From JBFGCT01 sp963825565 (GTDB lineage Bacteria > Actinomycetota > Acidimicrobiia > Acidimicrobiales > Ilumatobacteraceae): DNA of 64,000 bases. The notes under the pieces were generated by a model. It was not told where the DNA came from and ran no database searches. It saw only the letters and a list, made by a program, of their open reading frames with translations. Where the stretch lies: positions 248,001 through 312,000 of the forward strand of contig CAWGTW010000007.1 of NCBI GenBank assembly GCA_963825565.1, given 5' to 3'. Shown here piece by piece: positions 34,685 through 44,534 of this stretch (position 1 is the first letter of the stretch; each line of letters opens with the position of its first letter). The position numbers were made by a program, and so were the translations under genes.

Positions 34685-37067
34685 ATGAACGAACCGGCGA
34701 CGCTGGACGCCCCCCTGAGCGGGTTGACCAGCGCCGAAGTCGAGCGGTACCGGGCGGAGGGTGCGGTCAACAACGTCGCCGAACGGACCTCGCGCACGTA
34801 CGGCGAGATCGTCCGCAGCCACGTGCTGACGCGATTCAACGCGATCATCGCCGTCCTCGCCGGGATCGTGCTCACCGTCGGCCACCCGATCGATGCCCTG
34901 TTCGCCCTCGTCGCCGTGTTCAACACGATCATCGGGATCGTCCAGGAGTCGAGGGCGAAGCGTACGCTCGACTCGTTGCGGGTGCTGATCGCCCCAACCG
35001 TCGCCGTCGTGCGCGACGGCGAGGCGGTCGAGATCGACGCGTCGGACATCGTCCTTCGCGATCTCGTCGTGCTCGCGCGCCGGGGACCAGGTCCCGGTCG
35101 ACGGCGCGGTCGTCGACGCGACAGCGCTCGAGATCGACGAGTCGGCGCTCACCGGCGAGGCCGACCCGGTGCCGAAGCGGCGGGGCGACGAGGTGCGCTC
35201 GGGCAGCGCGGTGATCGCCGGCACCGGCCGGATCGTTGCCACCCGCGTCGGTGCCGACTCGTGGGTGCGGCGCCTCGAGGAGCAGGCCAAGGAGTTCGTA
35301 CTCACCCGGTCGGAGCTGCGCGTCGGCGTCGACCAGATCCTGCGGTTCGTGACGTGGATCCTGCCGCCGATCAGCGCGCTGCTGCTGTGGAGCCAGTTGC
35401 GCTCGGGCGACAACGTCGGCGAGGCGCTCGTGTCGGCGGTGGCCGGTGTCGTCGGCATGGTCCCCCAGGGCCTGGTGCTGCTGACCAGCATGGCCCTGGC
35501 CGTCGGCATCATGCGGCTCGCTCGCAACAACGTCGTCGTCCAGGAGCTCTACGCGCTGGAAGGGCTGGCGCGCATCGACGTGCTGTGCGTCGACAAGACC
35601 GGCACGCTGACGACCGGCCACTTCACGATGGAGCAGCTGACCGCGATCGACGGTGACGACGAGGGCCTGCGGCTGGCGCTCGCCGCGATGGCCGGCGCCG
35701 AGGTCACGCCGACCGCGTCGACCCAGGTGATCGCCGCGCACGTGGGCGAGGCACCCGGTTGGGTGTCGGTCCGCCACGTCGCGTTCTCCTCGGCCCGCAA
35801 GTGGAGCGGGACGACCTTCGCCGAGCAGGGAACGTGGATGATCGGGGCTCCCGAGGTCCTGCTCGACGTCGCCGCTGCAGGCGACGCCGATGCGGTGCGC
35901 GAGCGGATCGATGGCGCGACCGCCGAGGCGAAGCGCGTCCTGCTCGTCGCCAGGTCCGAACAGGAGCTCACCGACGATGCCGTGCTCCCCGGCGCGGTCG
36001 AGGCGGTCGGCTACGTCGTGCTGGCCGAGGAGGTCCGCTCCGACGCTGCCGAGATCATGGACTACTTCGCGCAGCAGCAGGTCGCGGTGAAGATCATCTC
36101 AGGCGACAACCCCGACACCGTGTCCGCGGTCGGGCAGCGCCTGGGTGTGCGCGGCGCCGGCGACGCGGTCGACCTGCGCACGCTGACCGAGGGCGACCTC
36201 GCCGAAGCGGTCGACGGGACGACCGTGTTCGGTCGGGTCCTCCCCGAGCAGAAGCGGGCGCTCGTCGGTGCGCTGCAGGCCGCCGGGCACACCGTCGCGA
36301 TGACCGGCGACGGGGTCAACGACATCCCGGCGCTCAAGCGCGCCGACATCGGCATCGCGATGGACACGGCCACGCCGGCGACCAAGGCCGTCGCCCAACT
36401 GATCCTGCTCGACGGCAGGTTCGATCGTCTCCCGAACGTCGTCGGCGAGGGTCGCCGGGTCGTGGCCAACATGGAGCGCGTGTCGTCGCTGTTCGTCACC
36501 AAGACCGTGTACGCCGCGTTGATCGCCATCGCCATCGGCTTCTCGGGCTCGGTGTTCCCGTTCCTCCCCCGCCACATGAGCCTCGTGTCGACCTTCACGA
36601 TCGGCATCCCGGCGTTCATCCTCAGCTTCCGCAGCGCGGATGCGCCATGCCGGCCTGGCTACCTCGATCGCGTGATCCGATTCTCGGCGCCGGCTGGGCT
36701 GGCCGCGGCGATCGTCTCGCTGACGTCGTACTGGTGCGCGCAGTCAGCGCTCGTCGATGCATCGCTGGCCGAGTCCCGCACTGCGTCCACGTTCGCGCTG
36801 ACGATGATCGCGTTCTGGATCCTGTACCGGCTGATGCGACCGGTCGACCGGGTCGACCTGGCGCTGCTCGTCGGCATGATCGTCGGGTTCGGGCTCGTCC
36901 TCGCCATCCCGCCGGTCGCCGAGTTCTTCGCCCTCGACTGGCCACCGCCGGCCGGGGTGGCCGCCATGGTCGCGATCTCACTGGGCAGCATCGTCGCGCT
37001 CGAGCTGACCCTTCGGTGGATCCGCCCCCAGGACTGGCCGTGGTTGGCCCGCCTGCTCTCGCGCTGA
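34685..37067 (+). CDS. CtpE-like P-type cation ATPase (apparent frameshift near 35082)
   Basis: About 793 residues after correction. It has P-type ATPase hallmarks: actuator-domain LTGEAD (TGE), phosphorylation site CVDKTGTLTTG, and hinge MTGDGVNDIPALKRADIG. VFNTIIGIVQESRAKRTLDSL, VPQGLVLLTSMALAVGIMRL and VVQELYALEGLARIDV closely follow mycobacterial CtpE, a calcium-uptake ATPase. About ten membrane segments are expected, four after the P-domain. The frame breaks between RDLVVLAR and GDQVPVDGAVV; removing one C near 35081 fuses them. Ca2+ is the likely ion by family. Confidence 0.9.
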
Positions 37068-37185
37068 TCTTGCCGACTGCCGACGAGGAGCCGTTCGCCC
37101 CTGCCCCCGATCGACCGGCGAGGAGCATGATCGTCGGGGCGGGCCGAACCGGAACCGAAACAACGACGACGAGGAGAGGCGATCG

Positions 37186-37587
37186 ATGGACGTCGAGGAG
37201 ATCCTGGAGCGAGCCAAGTCCGTGCTGGGTGCCGACCGCGTGTACGGTCCGCCGATCGAGCGCGACGGCGTGACCGTCATTCCCGCGGCGAAGGTTTCGG
37301 GCGGCGGTGGCGGCGGAAGCGGTCAAGACGAGAGCGGGGAGCAGGGCGGAGGCGGTGGGTTCGGCGTGCATGCCCGGCCGGCCGGCGCGCTGATCATCGA
37401 GCCGGGCGGGCGGGTGCGGTGGAAGGGAATCATCGACGTCAACCGCATCATCATCGGGGGCCAACTCGTCGGGATCGCGTTCTTTCTCACCGTGTGGCTG
37501 ACCGAGCGCTCGAAGGCCCGGGCGGCGATGAAGGCGACGATCGCGACCGCGGCGATCGACCGCGTCGGCCGTCGCCACCGCCACTGA
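37186..37587 (+). CDS. GerW/YtfJ-family sporulation-like protein with a membrane segment
   Basis: A 133-residue protein. MDVEEILERAKSVLGADRVYG and GVTVIPAAKVSGGGGGGSG followed by a Gly-rich stretch and GFGVHARPAGALIIEPGGRV are the GerW (spore YtfJ) signature. After the domain is a hydrophobic segment GGQLVGIAFFLTVWL (about 95-110). GerW is needed for spore lysozyme sensitivity in Bacillus, but the family is common in non-sporulating actinobacteria, where its role is unknown. It probably faces the membrane surface. Confidence 0.88.
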   Translation: MDVEEILERAKSVLGADRVYGPPIERDGVTVIPAAKVSGGGGGGSGQDESGEQGGGGGFGVHARPAGALIIEPGGRVRWKGIIDVNRIIIGGQLVGIAFFLTVWLTERSKARAAMKATIATAAIDRVGRRHRH

Positions 37588-37689
37588 ACAGCGGACCGGG
37601 GCACCGACGCACGTGCGGCGCCGCACGGTGACCCAGTCCCCTTCCACCCGGCCGAAGCCGGTGACCATGCGCCGAGAAGGGACAGAAAC

Positions 37690-39009
37690 ATGACCGAGCA
37701 AGAGTCGGCACAGCAGCAGCCCGTGGTCGCGGTGGTCCTGTCGGGCGCGGCGGCACGGGGTGCGTTCCAGGCCGGCGCGCTGGCCGAGCTGCTGCCGGTG
37801 CTCGCAGAGGCGGGGCTCACGCCGAGCATCGTGCTCGGGACGAGCGCCGGCGCGATCAACGCCACCCTGTACGGCGCGAAGGCCGACCTCCCCGCCGAGC
37901 GGGTCGCATCGGAGCTCGAGGACGTCTGGCGCCGGATGAGCAACTCGAACGTCTTTCTCCCGATCGGGTTGGGAGCGATCCGGCCGGCGATCCAGTTCAC
38001 CTCGGGGTTCGTCCTGGGTCTCGGCCGCGGCACGACCAGTCTCCTCGACACGCTTCCACTGCACGTGACCGCCCGCCGCGAGCTGGACACCCGACGACTC
38101 CACGCCAACATCGCCGACGACTCTCCGGTGTCGACGGTCGGGGTGATCGCCACCCGCGTTCCCCCAGCGGCACCCGACACGTTCGACGGAACCTCGAGCG
38201 CACGGACGGTGCTGTTCCTCGACGAACGGACACCGAGCCACTACACGGGCGACACGACCCGGGCGATCAGCGTCGCCCACGGTCGGCTGCTCGCCGAGCA
38301 CGTCATCGCCTCGGCAGCGATCCCGGTCGCCTTCCCGCCCCAACGCGTGACCGAACCGCCGGAGGAGGAGGGCTGGTACATCGACGGTGGCGTCCGGCTC
38401 AACGCGCCGCTGAAGCCGGCGATCGATCTGGGCGCGACACACATCATCGTCATCTCCGCCACGTCGATCGGCTACGGCCCGCAGAGCCCACCCGACCTCG
38501 GCCGCACCGCGCCGGACACCGCGGACACCGGCGCCCAGGTCCTCAACGCCGTGCTCGCCGACCGCCTCACCGAGGACGTGATCGCGATCGAGCGCACGAA
38601 TCGCCTCGTCCGCCACAACGACGAGCTCGGTGTCGAACCACCGCCGAGGCGGACGGGCACCGCGCCGTATCGGGAGGTCAAGTTCGCCACGATCACGCCC
38701 CAGCCAGGCGAGATGGGGCGCCTCGCGTCGTGTGTGCACCGGAAGCGGACCACCGGCTGGCGGGCGGGTCTGGAGTTGGACAACCGACTGCTCGGCAGGG
38801 CGTTCCGCGGCCTGGGCGACTCGGCGGGTCGCCGCGAGCTGCTCAGCTACCTGTTCTTCGACGAGGACTACTTCGCAGAAAGCATCTCGGTCGGCCGACG
38901 AGCGGCGCGCGAGGCGCTCGCCGGTGGCTGGCGCACCGAGCCGGGCCGAACGAACACGCCGATCGGCCCCGAGCCACCACGGCGTGACCCGCTCCGCGTG
39001 GTCGGCTGA
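37690..39009 (+). CDS. Patatin-like phospholipase / acyl hydrolase
   Basis: A 439-residue patatin-fold serine hydrolase. The oxyanion hole is VLSGAAARGAFQAGAL, the nucleophile Ser is in VLGTSAGAINATLYG, and the catalytic Asp is in WYIDGGVRLNAPL. HVIASAAIPVAFPPQ lies between them as usual. The C-terminal ~150 residues are less conserved. There is no signal peptide, so it is a cytosolic or membrane-surface lipid acyl hydrolase. RBS GAAGGGACAGAAAC precedes the ATG. A GTGCGGCGCCGCAC palindrome lies in the 102-bp upstream gap. Confidence 0.9.
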   Translation: MTEQESAQQQPVVAVVLSGAAARGAFQAGALAELLPVLAEAGLTPSIVLGTSAGAINATLYGAKADLPAERVASELEDVWRRMSNSNVFLPIGLGAIRPAIQFTSGFVLGLGRGTTSLLDTLPLHVTARRELDTRRLHANIADDSPVSTVGVIATRVPPAAPDTFDGTSSARTVLFLDERTPSHYTGDTTRAISVAHGRLLAEHVIASAAIPVAFPPQRVTEPPEEEGWYIDGGVRLNAPLKPAIDLGATHIIVISATSIGYGPQSPPDLGRTAPDTADTGAQVLNAVLADRLTEDVIAIERTNRLVRHNDELGVEPPPRRTGTAPYREVKFATITPQPGEMGRLASCVHRKRTTGWRAGLELDNRLLGRAFRGLGDSAGRRELLSYLFFDEDYFAESISVGRRAAREALAGGWRTEPGRTNTPIGPEPPRRDPLRVVG

Positions 39010-39126
39010 GCCGGCGATCCCCCGACGGGGCACGACCGAGCGGACCGGGCCGCGTTTCTTGATCGTTCGTCCGGGCCTGCGCCCGCCCGGCGTGCCGACC
39101 ACGGCCTTCCGGGAAGCGCCGGTGCG

Positions 39127-39936
39127 TCAGGTGCAGGCGATCGGCGGGGTGAGGGCGACCGTCCTGCAGAACCCGCCGAGACCGGTCGTGATCGTCACCG
39201 GCGTGCCCGGGATCGACGTCGCCTTGACGACGGTGCGCCCGTTGGGTCCGCTGTCGACCAGCGTGGAGCCGCCGGCGTCGAGGGTGCTCCCGACGATTCG
39301 GATCCGGCCGTTGTCGCCGGACGGGAAGTCCGTGCCGGTGCGGACCCGGATGTCACCCGAGGCACGAAGCGTCGAGTTGCGTACCCGGATCACGCCGTCG
39401 GTCCCGCCGAGCTCGGACGCGTCGACCGCGAGGTCGCCGCCGGTCGACTCGACGGCCGAGTCGCTGATCACGATCGAGCCGTCTGGCCAGTCGAATGACG
39501 CGGTGACCAGCACCCCGGTGCCCTTGACGGTCGAGTTGCGGATCACGACGCGACCGTTCTGCTCCGGAACACCGGGATCGCCCGCCGCCGCCCCGGCCGA
39601 CAGCTCGACGAAGCCGCCGAGCGTGACCATGCTGTCGATGATCTTCAAGGTGACGTCGGCGCCACTGACCGGACCGGTGGTCACGACCAGCGAGCCGCCG
39701 CCGCTCAGCGTGACGTCGCGGAGCACGAACGTCGATCCGGGTTCGGGGACGACGATGCAGATGCCGGTCAGCGTGGCCGTGCCGGTGCGGTAGCGCTGGA
39801 CACCGCTCACGTCGACGCGACCATCGTCGTTGCAGTCGGCGACGAAATCATCGATCGTCGGGGTGGCCGCCGTCGCCGGCGGCGCAACCGACACCGCTGC
39901 CACCGCGATCGCAGCACCCACCAACAGCCTTCTCAT
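39127..39936 (-). CDS. Secreted beta-helix-like protein
   Basis: A 269-residue exported protein. The signal MRRLLVGAAIAVAAVSVAPPATAA ends near residue 24. Next comes a dockerin-like calcium motif DFVADCNDDGRVDVSG. Repeated short strands such as GRVVIRNSTVKGTG, GSIVISDSAVESTGG, GVIRVRNSTLRASG and GRIRIVGSTLDAGG form a pattern like a right-handed beta-helix. Two cysteines near the C-terminus may bond. There are no catalytic residues I can name. The ATG at 39936 has GGGAGGTAGCG upstream. It is divergent from furA. Confidence 0.78.
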   Translation of the reverse strand: MRRLLVGAAIAVAAVSVAPPATAATPTIDDFVADCNDDGRVDVSGVQRYRTGTATLTGICIVVPEPGSTFVLRDVTLSGGGSLVVTTGPVSGADVTLKIIDSMVTLGGFVELSAGAAAGDPGVPEQNGRVVIRNSTVKGTGVLVTASFDWPDGSIVISDSAVESTGGDLAVDASELGGTDGVIRVRNSTLRASGDIRVRTGTDFPSGDNGRIRIVGSTLDAGGSTLVDSGPNGRTVVKATSIPGTPVTITTGLGGFCRTVALTPPIACT

Positions 39937-40063
39937 CGCTACCTCCCGTCGTGCCGCGCGCCCGAGCGGGCGCTGCAGCGACAAGCCCATCCTGGTCGGT
40001 CCGGCACGCCGCTGTCCAGTGCCGAACGACTCCGACTCACCTCGATCTTTCTGGCACCAGAAG

Positions 40064-40092
40064 TTGACAAGGTCCAAGATTCGCCCCAGACT
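40064..40092 (+). promoter_or_regulatory. furA-katG promoter with overlapping inverted repeat
   Basis: TTGACA (40064-40069), a 17-bp spacer and CAGACT (40087-40092). The imperfect palindrome TTGACAAGGTCCAA overlaps the -35 and is a candidate FurA operator. The GTG at 40100 falls seven bases after the -10, so a leaderless start is possible, as known for mycobacterial furA. Confidence 0.55.
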
Positions 40093-40093
40093 G

Positions 40094-40636
40094 ATGTACG
40101 TGCCCGTCGACCCTGCAGCCCTCGATCCCGTCGAGGTGCTGCGTCACCACGGACTCCAGCTCACCGCACAGCGGCTGGCGGTTCTCGGCGCCGTGTCCGC
40201 CCACCCGCACAGCACGGCGAACGAAGTGGCCGAGACCGTCCGCGAACAGATCGGGGCGATCTCCCGGCAGTCGGTGTACGACACGCTGACCGTGCTCGCC
40301 GAGCACACGATCATCCGACGCATCCAACCCGCAGGCTCGTCGACGAGGTACGAAGACCGGGTCGGTGACAACCACCATCACCTCGTCTGCCGGAGTTGTG
40401 ACCGCCTCGTCGATGTCGACTGTGCGGTCGGCGAGACGCCGTGCCTCACGCCGATCGAGGATTGGCGGTTCGACGTCGACGAGGCAGAAGTCATCTACTG
40501 GGGCATCTGCCCCGAGTGCCAGGCGTCCACGCCGGTCCCGAGCGACGTACCGCTCGGGGGGACCGGCGAACGAGTGCACTCGCCGGTCGATCGCCTCGAC
40601 GACCACCGACCAACCGACCGCCCAACGAATACCTAG
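40094..40636 (+). CDS. furA: Fur-family regulator of katG
   Basis: A 180-residue Fur-family repressor. The winged helix covers HGLQLTAQRLAVLGAVSAHPHSTANEV and ISRQSVYDTLTVLAEHTIIRR. Metal sites include RVGDNHHHLVCRSCDRLVDVD and the C-terminal ICPECQ (structural zinc CxxC pairs). FurA of mycobacteria senses peroxide and iron and represses furA-katG; the 8-bp gap to katG supports the same role. The start may be the ATG at 40094 or, by promoter spacing, the GTG at 40100. The C-terminal 30 residues are Asp/Pro/Arg-rich. Confidence 0.92.
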   Translation: MYVPVDPAALDPVEVLRHHGLQLTAQRLAVLGAVSAHPHSTANEVAETVREQIGAISRQSVYDTLTVLAEHTIIRRIQPAGSSTRYEDRVGDNHHHLVCRSCDRLVDVDCAVGETPCLTPIEDWRFDVDEAEVIYWGICPECQASTPVPSDVPLGGTGERVHSPVDRLDDHRPTDRPTNT

Positions 40637-40644
40637 GAGAAGCG

Positions 40645-42828
40645 ATGACCGACAGCCCGACCCAGCGACCCGAGTGGGGTGCCCTGACGTCCAGCGAGGC
40701 CCAGTCCAACGAGAAGTGGTGGCCGAACCAGCTGAACCTGCGGATCCTCCACCAGAACCATTCGGCTGCGACCCCGCTCGGCGCCGATTTCGACTACGCC
40801 GCCGCCGTCTCCGGGATCGACTTCGACGAGTTGACCCGCGACGTCGACGCGCTGATGACCGACTCCAAGGAGTGGTGGCCGGCCGACTGGGGCCACTACG
40901 GCGGGCTCTTCATCCGGATGAGCTGGCACGCCGCGGGTACGTACCGGGTGAGCGACGGCCGCGGTGGCGCCGGCACCGGCGCACAGCGCTTCGCACCGCT
41001 CAACTCGTGGCCGGACAACGGCAACCTCGACAAGGCCCGCCGCCTGCTCCTGCCGATCAAGCAGAAGTACGGCAAGGCGATCTCCTGGGCCGACCTCTTC
41101 GTGTTCGTCGGCAACCGCGCCCTCGAGACGATGGGCTTCACGACGTTCGGGTTCGCGTTCGGCCGCCCCGACATCTGGGCACCGGAAGACGACATCTACT
41201 GGGGTCCGGAGAACGAGTGGCTCGGTGACGACCGGTACTCCGGCGACCGTGAGCTCGCCAACCCGCTCGGCGCGGTGCAGATGGGCCTCATCTACGTCAA
41301 CCCCGAGGGTCCGAACGGCATCCCCGACGCCCTGGGCTCGGCGCGCGACATCCGCGAGACGTTCGGCCGCATGGCGATGAACGACGAGGAGACCGTCGCA
41401 CTCACCGTCGGCGGTCACACGTTCGGCAAGATGCACGGCAACGGTCGCGCCGAAGCGTTGGGTCCCGAGCCCGAGGGCGCGGGCCTCGCCGAGCAGGGCC
41501 TCGGCTGGATCAACCCGAACGCGAGCGGGGTCGGCGCCGACGCTGTCACCTCCGGACTCGAAGGTGCCTGGAACCCGACGCCGACCAAGTGGGACAACAA
41601 GTACCTCGAGACGCTCTTCTCCCACGAGTGGGAGGTCGTCGAGTCGCCGGCCGGCGCCAAGCAGTGGCAGCCGCGCGAGGTCAAGGACGGCTTCATGGTC
41701 CCGCCGGTGGCGCCCGGCGCGCCGGAGACCAAGCCCACCATGTCGACCGCCGACATGGCGATGATCACCGATCCCGCGTACCTGGAGATCTCCAAGCGGT
41801 ACTACGAGAACCCGGATCAGCTCGCCGACGCCTTCGCCCGCGCCTGGTTCAAGCTCCTCCACCGCGACATGGGTCCGGCGATCCGCTACGTCGGCCCGCA
41901 GGCCCCGGGCGAGCAGCTGGTCTGGCAGGACAACGTCCCGGCTCACGAGGGTGCACTGATCGGCGACGCCGAGATCGCCGAGCTCAAGGCCACGATCCTC
42001 GGCTCGGGTCTCACCACCGAGCAGCTGGTCAAGACGGCGTGGGCCTCGGCGTCGACCTACCGTCGCACCGACTTCCGCGGGGGTGCCAACGGTGCCCGGA
42101 TCCGCCTCGAGCCGCAGGCCGGCTGGGACGTCAACGTGCAGTCCGGTGTCGCCGCCGTGGTCGCCAAGCTGGAGGAGATCCAGGGCCAGTTCAACGCCAA
42201 GGGCGGCGCCCAGGTGTCGCTCGCCGACCTGATCGTCCTGGGTGGCACCGCCGCCGTCGAGGCCGCAGCGACGGCCGCCGGCTACGACCTCTCGGTGCCG
42301 TTCACCCCGGGTCGCACCGACGTCGACCAGGACAGCACCGACGTCGAGTCGTTCGCCTGGCTCGAGCCGATGGCCGACGGGTTCCGCAACTACGTCGCCA
42401 AGCAGGGCACGGTGCCGACCGAGCACCTGCTGATCGACAAGGCGTACATGCTCAACCTCTCGGCGCCCGAGATGACCGCCCTCGTCGGTGGCCTGCGGGT
42501 GCTGGGCAACAACGTCGGGTCCGAGGCCCACGGTGTGTTCACCGATCGCCCGGGTCAGCTGACCACCGACTTCTTCACCAACCTGCTCGACATGGGCGTG
42601 AAGTGGTCGGCCGTCGGCGAGGGCGAGGACGTGTTCGAGGGCCACGACCGCTCGAGCGGTGCCCTGAAGTGGACCGGTACCCGCGTCGACCTCGTGTTCG
42701 GCTCGAACAGCCAGCTGCGGGCCATCGCCGAGGAGTACGGCGCGGCGGGCGGCGACGAGTTGTTCCTCGACGCGTTCGTCTCCGGCTGGGTCAAGGTCAT
42801 GGAGAACGACCGCTTCGACCTCGGCTGA
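40645..42828 (+). CDS. katG: Catalase-peroxidase
   Basis: A 727-residue bifunctional haem enzyme with two homologous halves. The distal site RMSWHAAGTYRVSDGRGG holds Arg, Trp and His. The covalent Met-Tyr-Trp adduct partners are all present: Trp in SWHAAG, Tyr in GLIYVNPEGPNG and Met in GRMAMNDEE. The proximal His is in LTVGGHTFGKMHGNG. The C-terminal half has WASASTYRRTDFRGGANGAR. RBS AGGAGAAGCG precedes the ATG. It degrades H2O2 in the cytosol. A strong hairpin follows at 42857-42893. Confidence 0.96.
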   Translation: MTDSPTQRPEWGALTSSEAQSNEKWWPNQLNLRILHQNHSAATPLGADFDYAAAVSGIDFDELTRDVDALMTDSKEWWPADWGHYGGLFIRMSWHAAGTYRVSDGRGGAGTGAQRFAPLNSWPDNGNLDKARRLLLPIKQKYGKAISWADLFVFVGNRALETMGFTTFGFAFGRPDIWAPEDDIYWGPENEWLGDDRYSGDRELANPLGAVQMGLIYVNPEGPNGIPDALGSARDIRETFGRMAMNDEETVALTVGGHTFGKMHGNGRAEALGPEPEGAGLAEQGLGWINPNASGVGADAVTSGLEGAWNPTPTKWDNKYLETLFSHEWEVVESPAGAKQWQPREVKDGFMVPPVAPGAPETKPTMSTADMAMITDPAYLEISKRYYENPDQLADAFARAWFKLLHRDMGPAIRYVGPQAPGEQLVWQDNVPAHEGALIGDAEIAELKATILGSGLTTEQLVKTAWASASTYRRTDFRGGANGARIRLEPQAGWDVNVQSGVAAVVAKLEEIQGQFNAKGGAQVSLADLIVLGGTAAVEAAATAAGYDLSVPFTPGRTDVDQDSTDVESFAWLEPMADGFRNYVAKQGTVPTEHLLIDKAYMLNLSAPEMTALVGGLRVLGNNVGSEAHGVFTDRPGQLTTDFFTNLLDMGVKWSAVGEGEDVFEGHDRSSGALKWTGTRVDLVFGSNSQLRAIAEEYGAAGGDELFLDAFVSGWVKVMENDRFDLG

Positions 42829-42856
42829 GCTCGTGTCCTGAATCCCGGGTCCTGAT

Positions 42857-42893
42857 GCCGGTGGGGCGCCGCACGCCGCGGCGCCCCACCGGC
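42857..42893. terminator. Strong hairpin between katG and the ABC exporter genes
   Basis: GCCGGTGGGGCGCCGC and GCGGCGCCCCACCGGC pair perfectly over 16 bp with the loop ACGCC. There is no T-tract. It lies between convergent transcripts and probably ends both. Confidence 0.65.
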
Positions 42894-42917
42894 GCGTCAC
42901 GACCCAGGTGCTGCGCG

Positions 42918-43742
42918 CTACGTGAGCAGCAGCGACTCGATCCGGCGGGCGGCGACCGTCGCGCCGACGGCGGCAAGCCCGACCAGCACACCTGCATGGG
43001 CGAGCAACGCCGGGCTCCACTCGCCGAGGTTGGCCGCCCGCACCAGCGCCACCCCGTGGTAGAGCGGGCTGAGCTGCACGATCCACGCCCACTGCCCGTA
43101 CGACGACAGCGGGTAGAACGTCGCCGAGAACAGGAACAGCGGGAGCGTCACGGCGGGCACGTACTCGAAGTCCGCCCACGTCCGCATGTACGTCGTGCAC
43201 GCCATGCCGACCGCGGCGAAAGCGAAGGCGATCAGGACGCAGGCCGGCAACGACAGCACCACCCACGGGGACTGCACCATCCCGAGCGCCCACATCGTGA
43301 ACAGGAAGGCGGTCGAGTACAGCAGGCCGCGGATGACGGCGAAGCCGATCTCGCCGACCGCGACGTCGCCCGCCGACAGCGGGGTGGCGAGCACCGAGTC
43401 GTACAGCTTGGAGTGCTTGATCTTGTAGAAGACGTTCATCGTCGAGTCGAACACGGCGCCGTTCATCGCTGCGGCGGCCATCAGCGCCGGCGCCACGAAC
43501 TCGTCGTACGGGATGACCTGCCCGCCGACCTCGACGTCTCCGACGAGTTTCGACAGCCCGACGCGGATCGACAGCAGGTAGAACAGCGGCTCGAAGAACC
43601 CGCTGAAGATCACCATCCAGCTCCGCCGGTAGACCATCGCGCTGCGCTCGATCAACCGCTGCGGCCGACGCACGTCGAGCAGCACGTCAGGCACGATCCG
43701 GGTGACCGTGCCGCCCCGCAGCCCGGCAGCGACCAGGCTCAC
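42918..43742 (-). CDS. ABC-2 type transporter permease
   Basis: A 274-residue membrane protein with six predicted segments, of the ABC2_membrane (NodJ/DrrB-like) fold. VIFSGFFEPLFYLLSIRVGL, the AMNGAVFDSTMNVFYKI region and the characteristic LFLFSATFYPLSSYGQWAW are typical. The GTG start overlaps the stop of the preceding permease gene (GTGA), giving a two-permease, one-ATPase exporter. Such systems export lipids, polysaccharides or drugs; the substrate is unknown. Confidence 0.87.
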   Translation of the reverse strand: MSLVAAGLRGGTVTRIVPDVLLDVRRPQRLIERSAMVYRRSWMVIFSGFFEPLFYLLSIRVGLSKLVGDVEVGGQVIPYDEFVAPALMAAAAMNGAVFDSTMNVFYKIKHSKLYDSVLATPLSAGDVAVGEIGFAVIRGLLYSTAFLFTMWALGMVQSPWVVLSLPACVLIAFAFAAVGMACTTYMRTWADFEYVPAVTLPLFLFSATFYPLSSYGQWAWIVQLSPLYHGVALVRAANLGEWSPALLAHAGVLVGLAAVGATVAARRIESLLLT

Positions 43743-44521
43743 GTTGCGAGCCGCCGCGTGAACGTGACCAGGCATGCGAGCCAGCCGACGACGGTGTAGC
43801 CGCCGAGCACCGCGAGGTGCACGGTCGCCGCGCCGACCGAGAGTCCGCCGAGGATCGCGCCACGGCACAGCTCGACACCGTGCCAGAGCGGCGTCATCCA
43901 TGCGATCGGCTGCAGCCAGCCGGGGAGCTGGTCGATCGGGTAGAACGCGCCGCCGAACAGGAACATCGGGATGATCCCGAACCGCAGGATCGCCGGGAAC
44001 GAGTTGTCGGTCCGCCGGGTGGCCGTCCACGCCGCGAGCGGCGTCGCGAAGGCCGTACCGCACAACGTCGCGGCGAGGATCGCCAGCAGGAGCCCCCAGG
44101 TGCGCGTCTCGTCGAAGAGCGCGAGGACCCCGGCGACGCCCGTGGCGGCGATCGCCGTCCGTGCCGCGTAGTAGATCGCCAGCCCGGACGCGATGTCGCC
44201 CGGATCGATCGGCGTCGACACCATCGCGTGATACGCGTTGGTCCACTGGAACCCGCCCATCGTCGGCCACAACGCCTCCTGGCCGGCGACGAACATCGCC
44301 GTCGTCGCCAGCAACGCCGATGCGTAGAACGCGAAGTACGAGACGCCACCGGGGAGTTCGGTGGCGCCCGGCCCGCTGTCGACGAGTGCGCCGACGCCGA
44401 CACCGAACCCGAGCAGGTACAGCATCGGCTGGAGGAAGGCGCCGAGCACGTTCGCCTTCCAGACGCGCTTGTAGAACACGAAGTCGCGGTAGGCGACCCG
44501 CAGGACGACCGGTGTGTTCAT
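43739..44521 (-). CDS. ABC-2 type transporter permease
   Basis: A 260-residue permease with six predicted membrane segments. KANVLGAFLQPMLYLLGFGVG, the segment YASALLATTAMFVAGQEALW and GIIPMFLFGGAFYPIDQLPGW are NodJ/DrrB-like. It is paralogous to the next gene (similar FLF(G/S)A(A/T)FYP motif), so the pore is probably a heterodimer. It starts 13 bp after the ATPase gene. Confidence 0.88.
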   Translation of the reverse strand: MNTPVVLRVAYRDFVFYKRVWKANVLGAFLQPMLYLLGFGVGVGALVDSGPGATELPGGVSYFAFYASALLATTAMFVAGQEALWPTMGGFQWTNAYHAMVSTPIDPGDIASGLAIYYAARTAIAATGVAGVLALFDETRTWGLLLAILAATLCGTAFATPLAAWTATRRTDNSFPAILRFGIIPMFLFGGAFYPIDQLPGWLQPIAWMTPLWHGVELCRGAILGGLSVGAATVHLAVLGGYTVVGWLACLVTFTRRLAT

Positions 44522-44534
44522 CCCCCGGCGCTCA

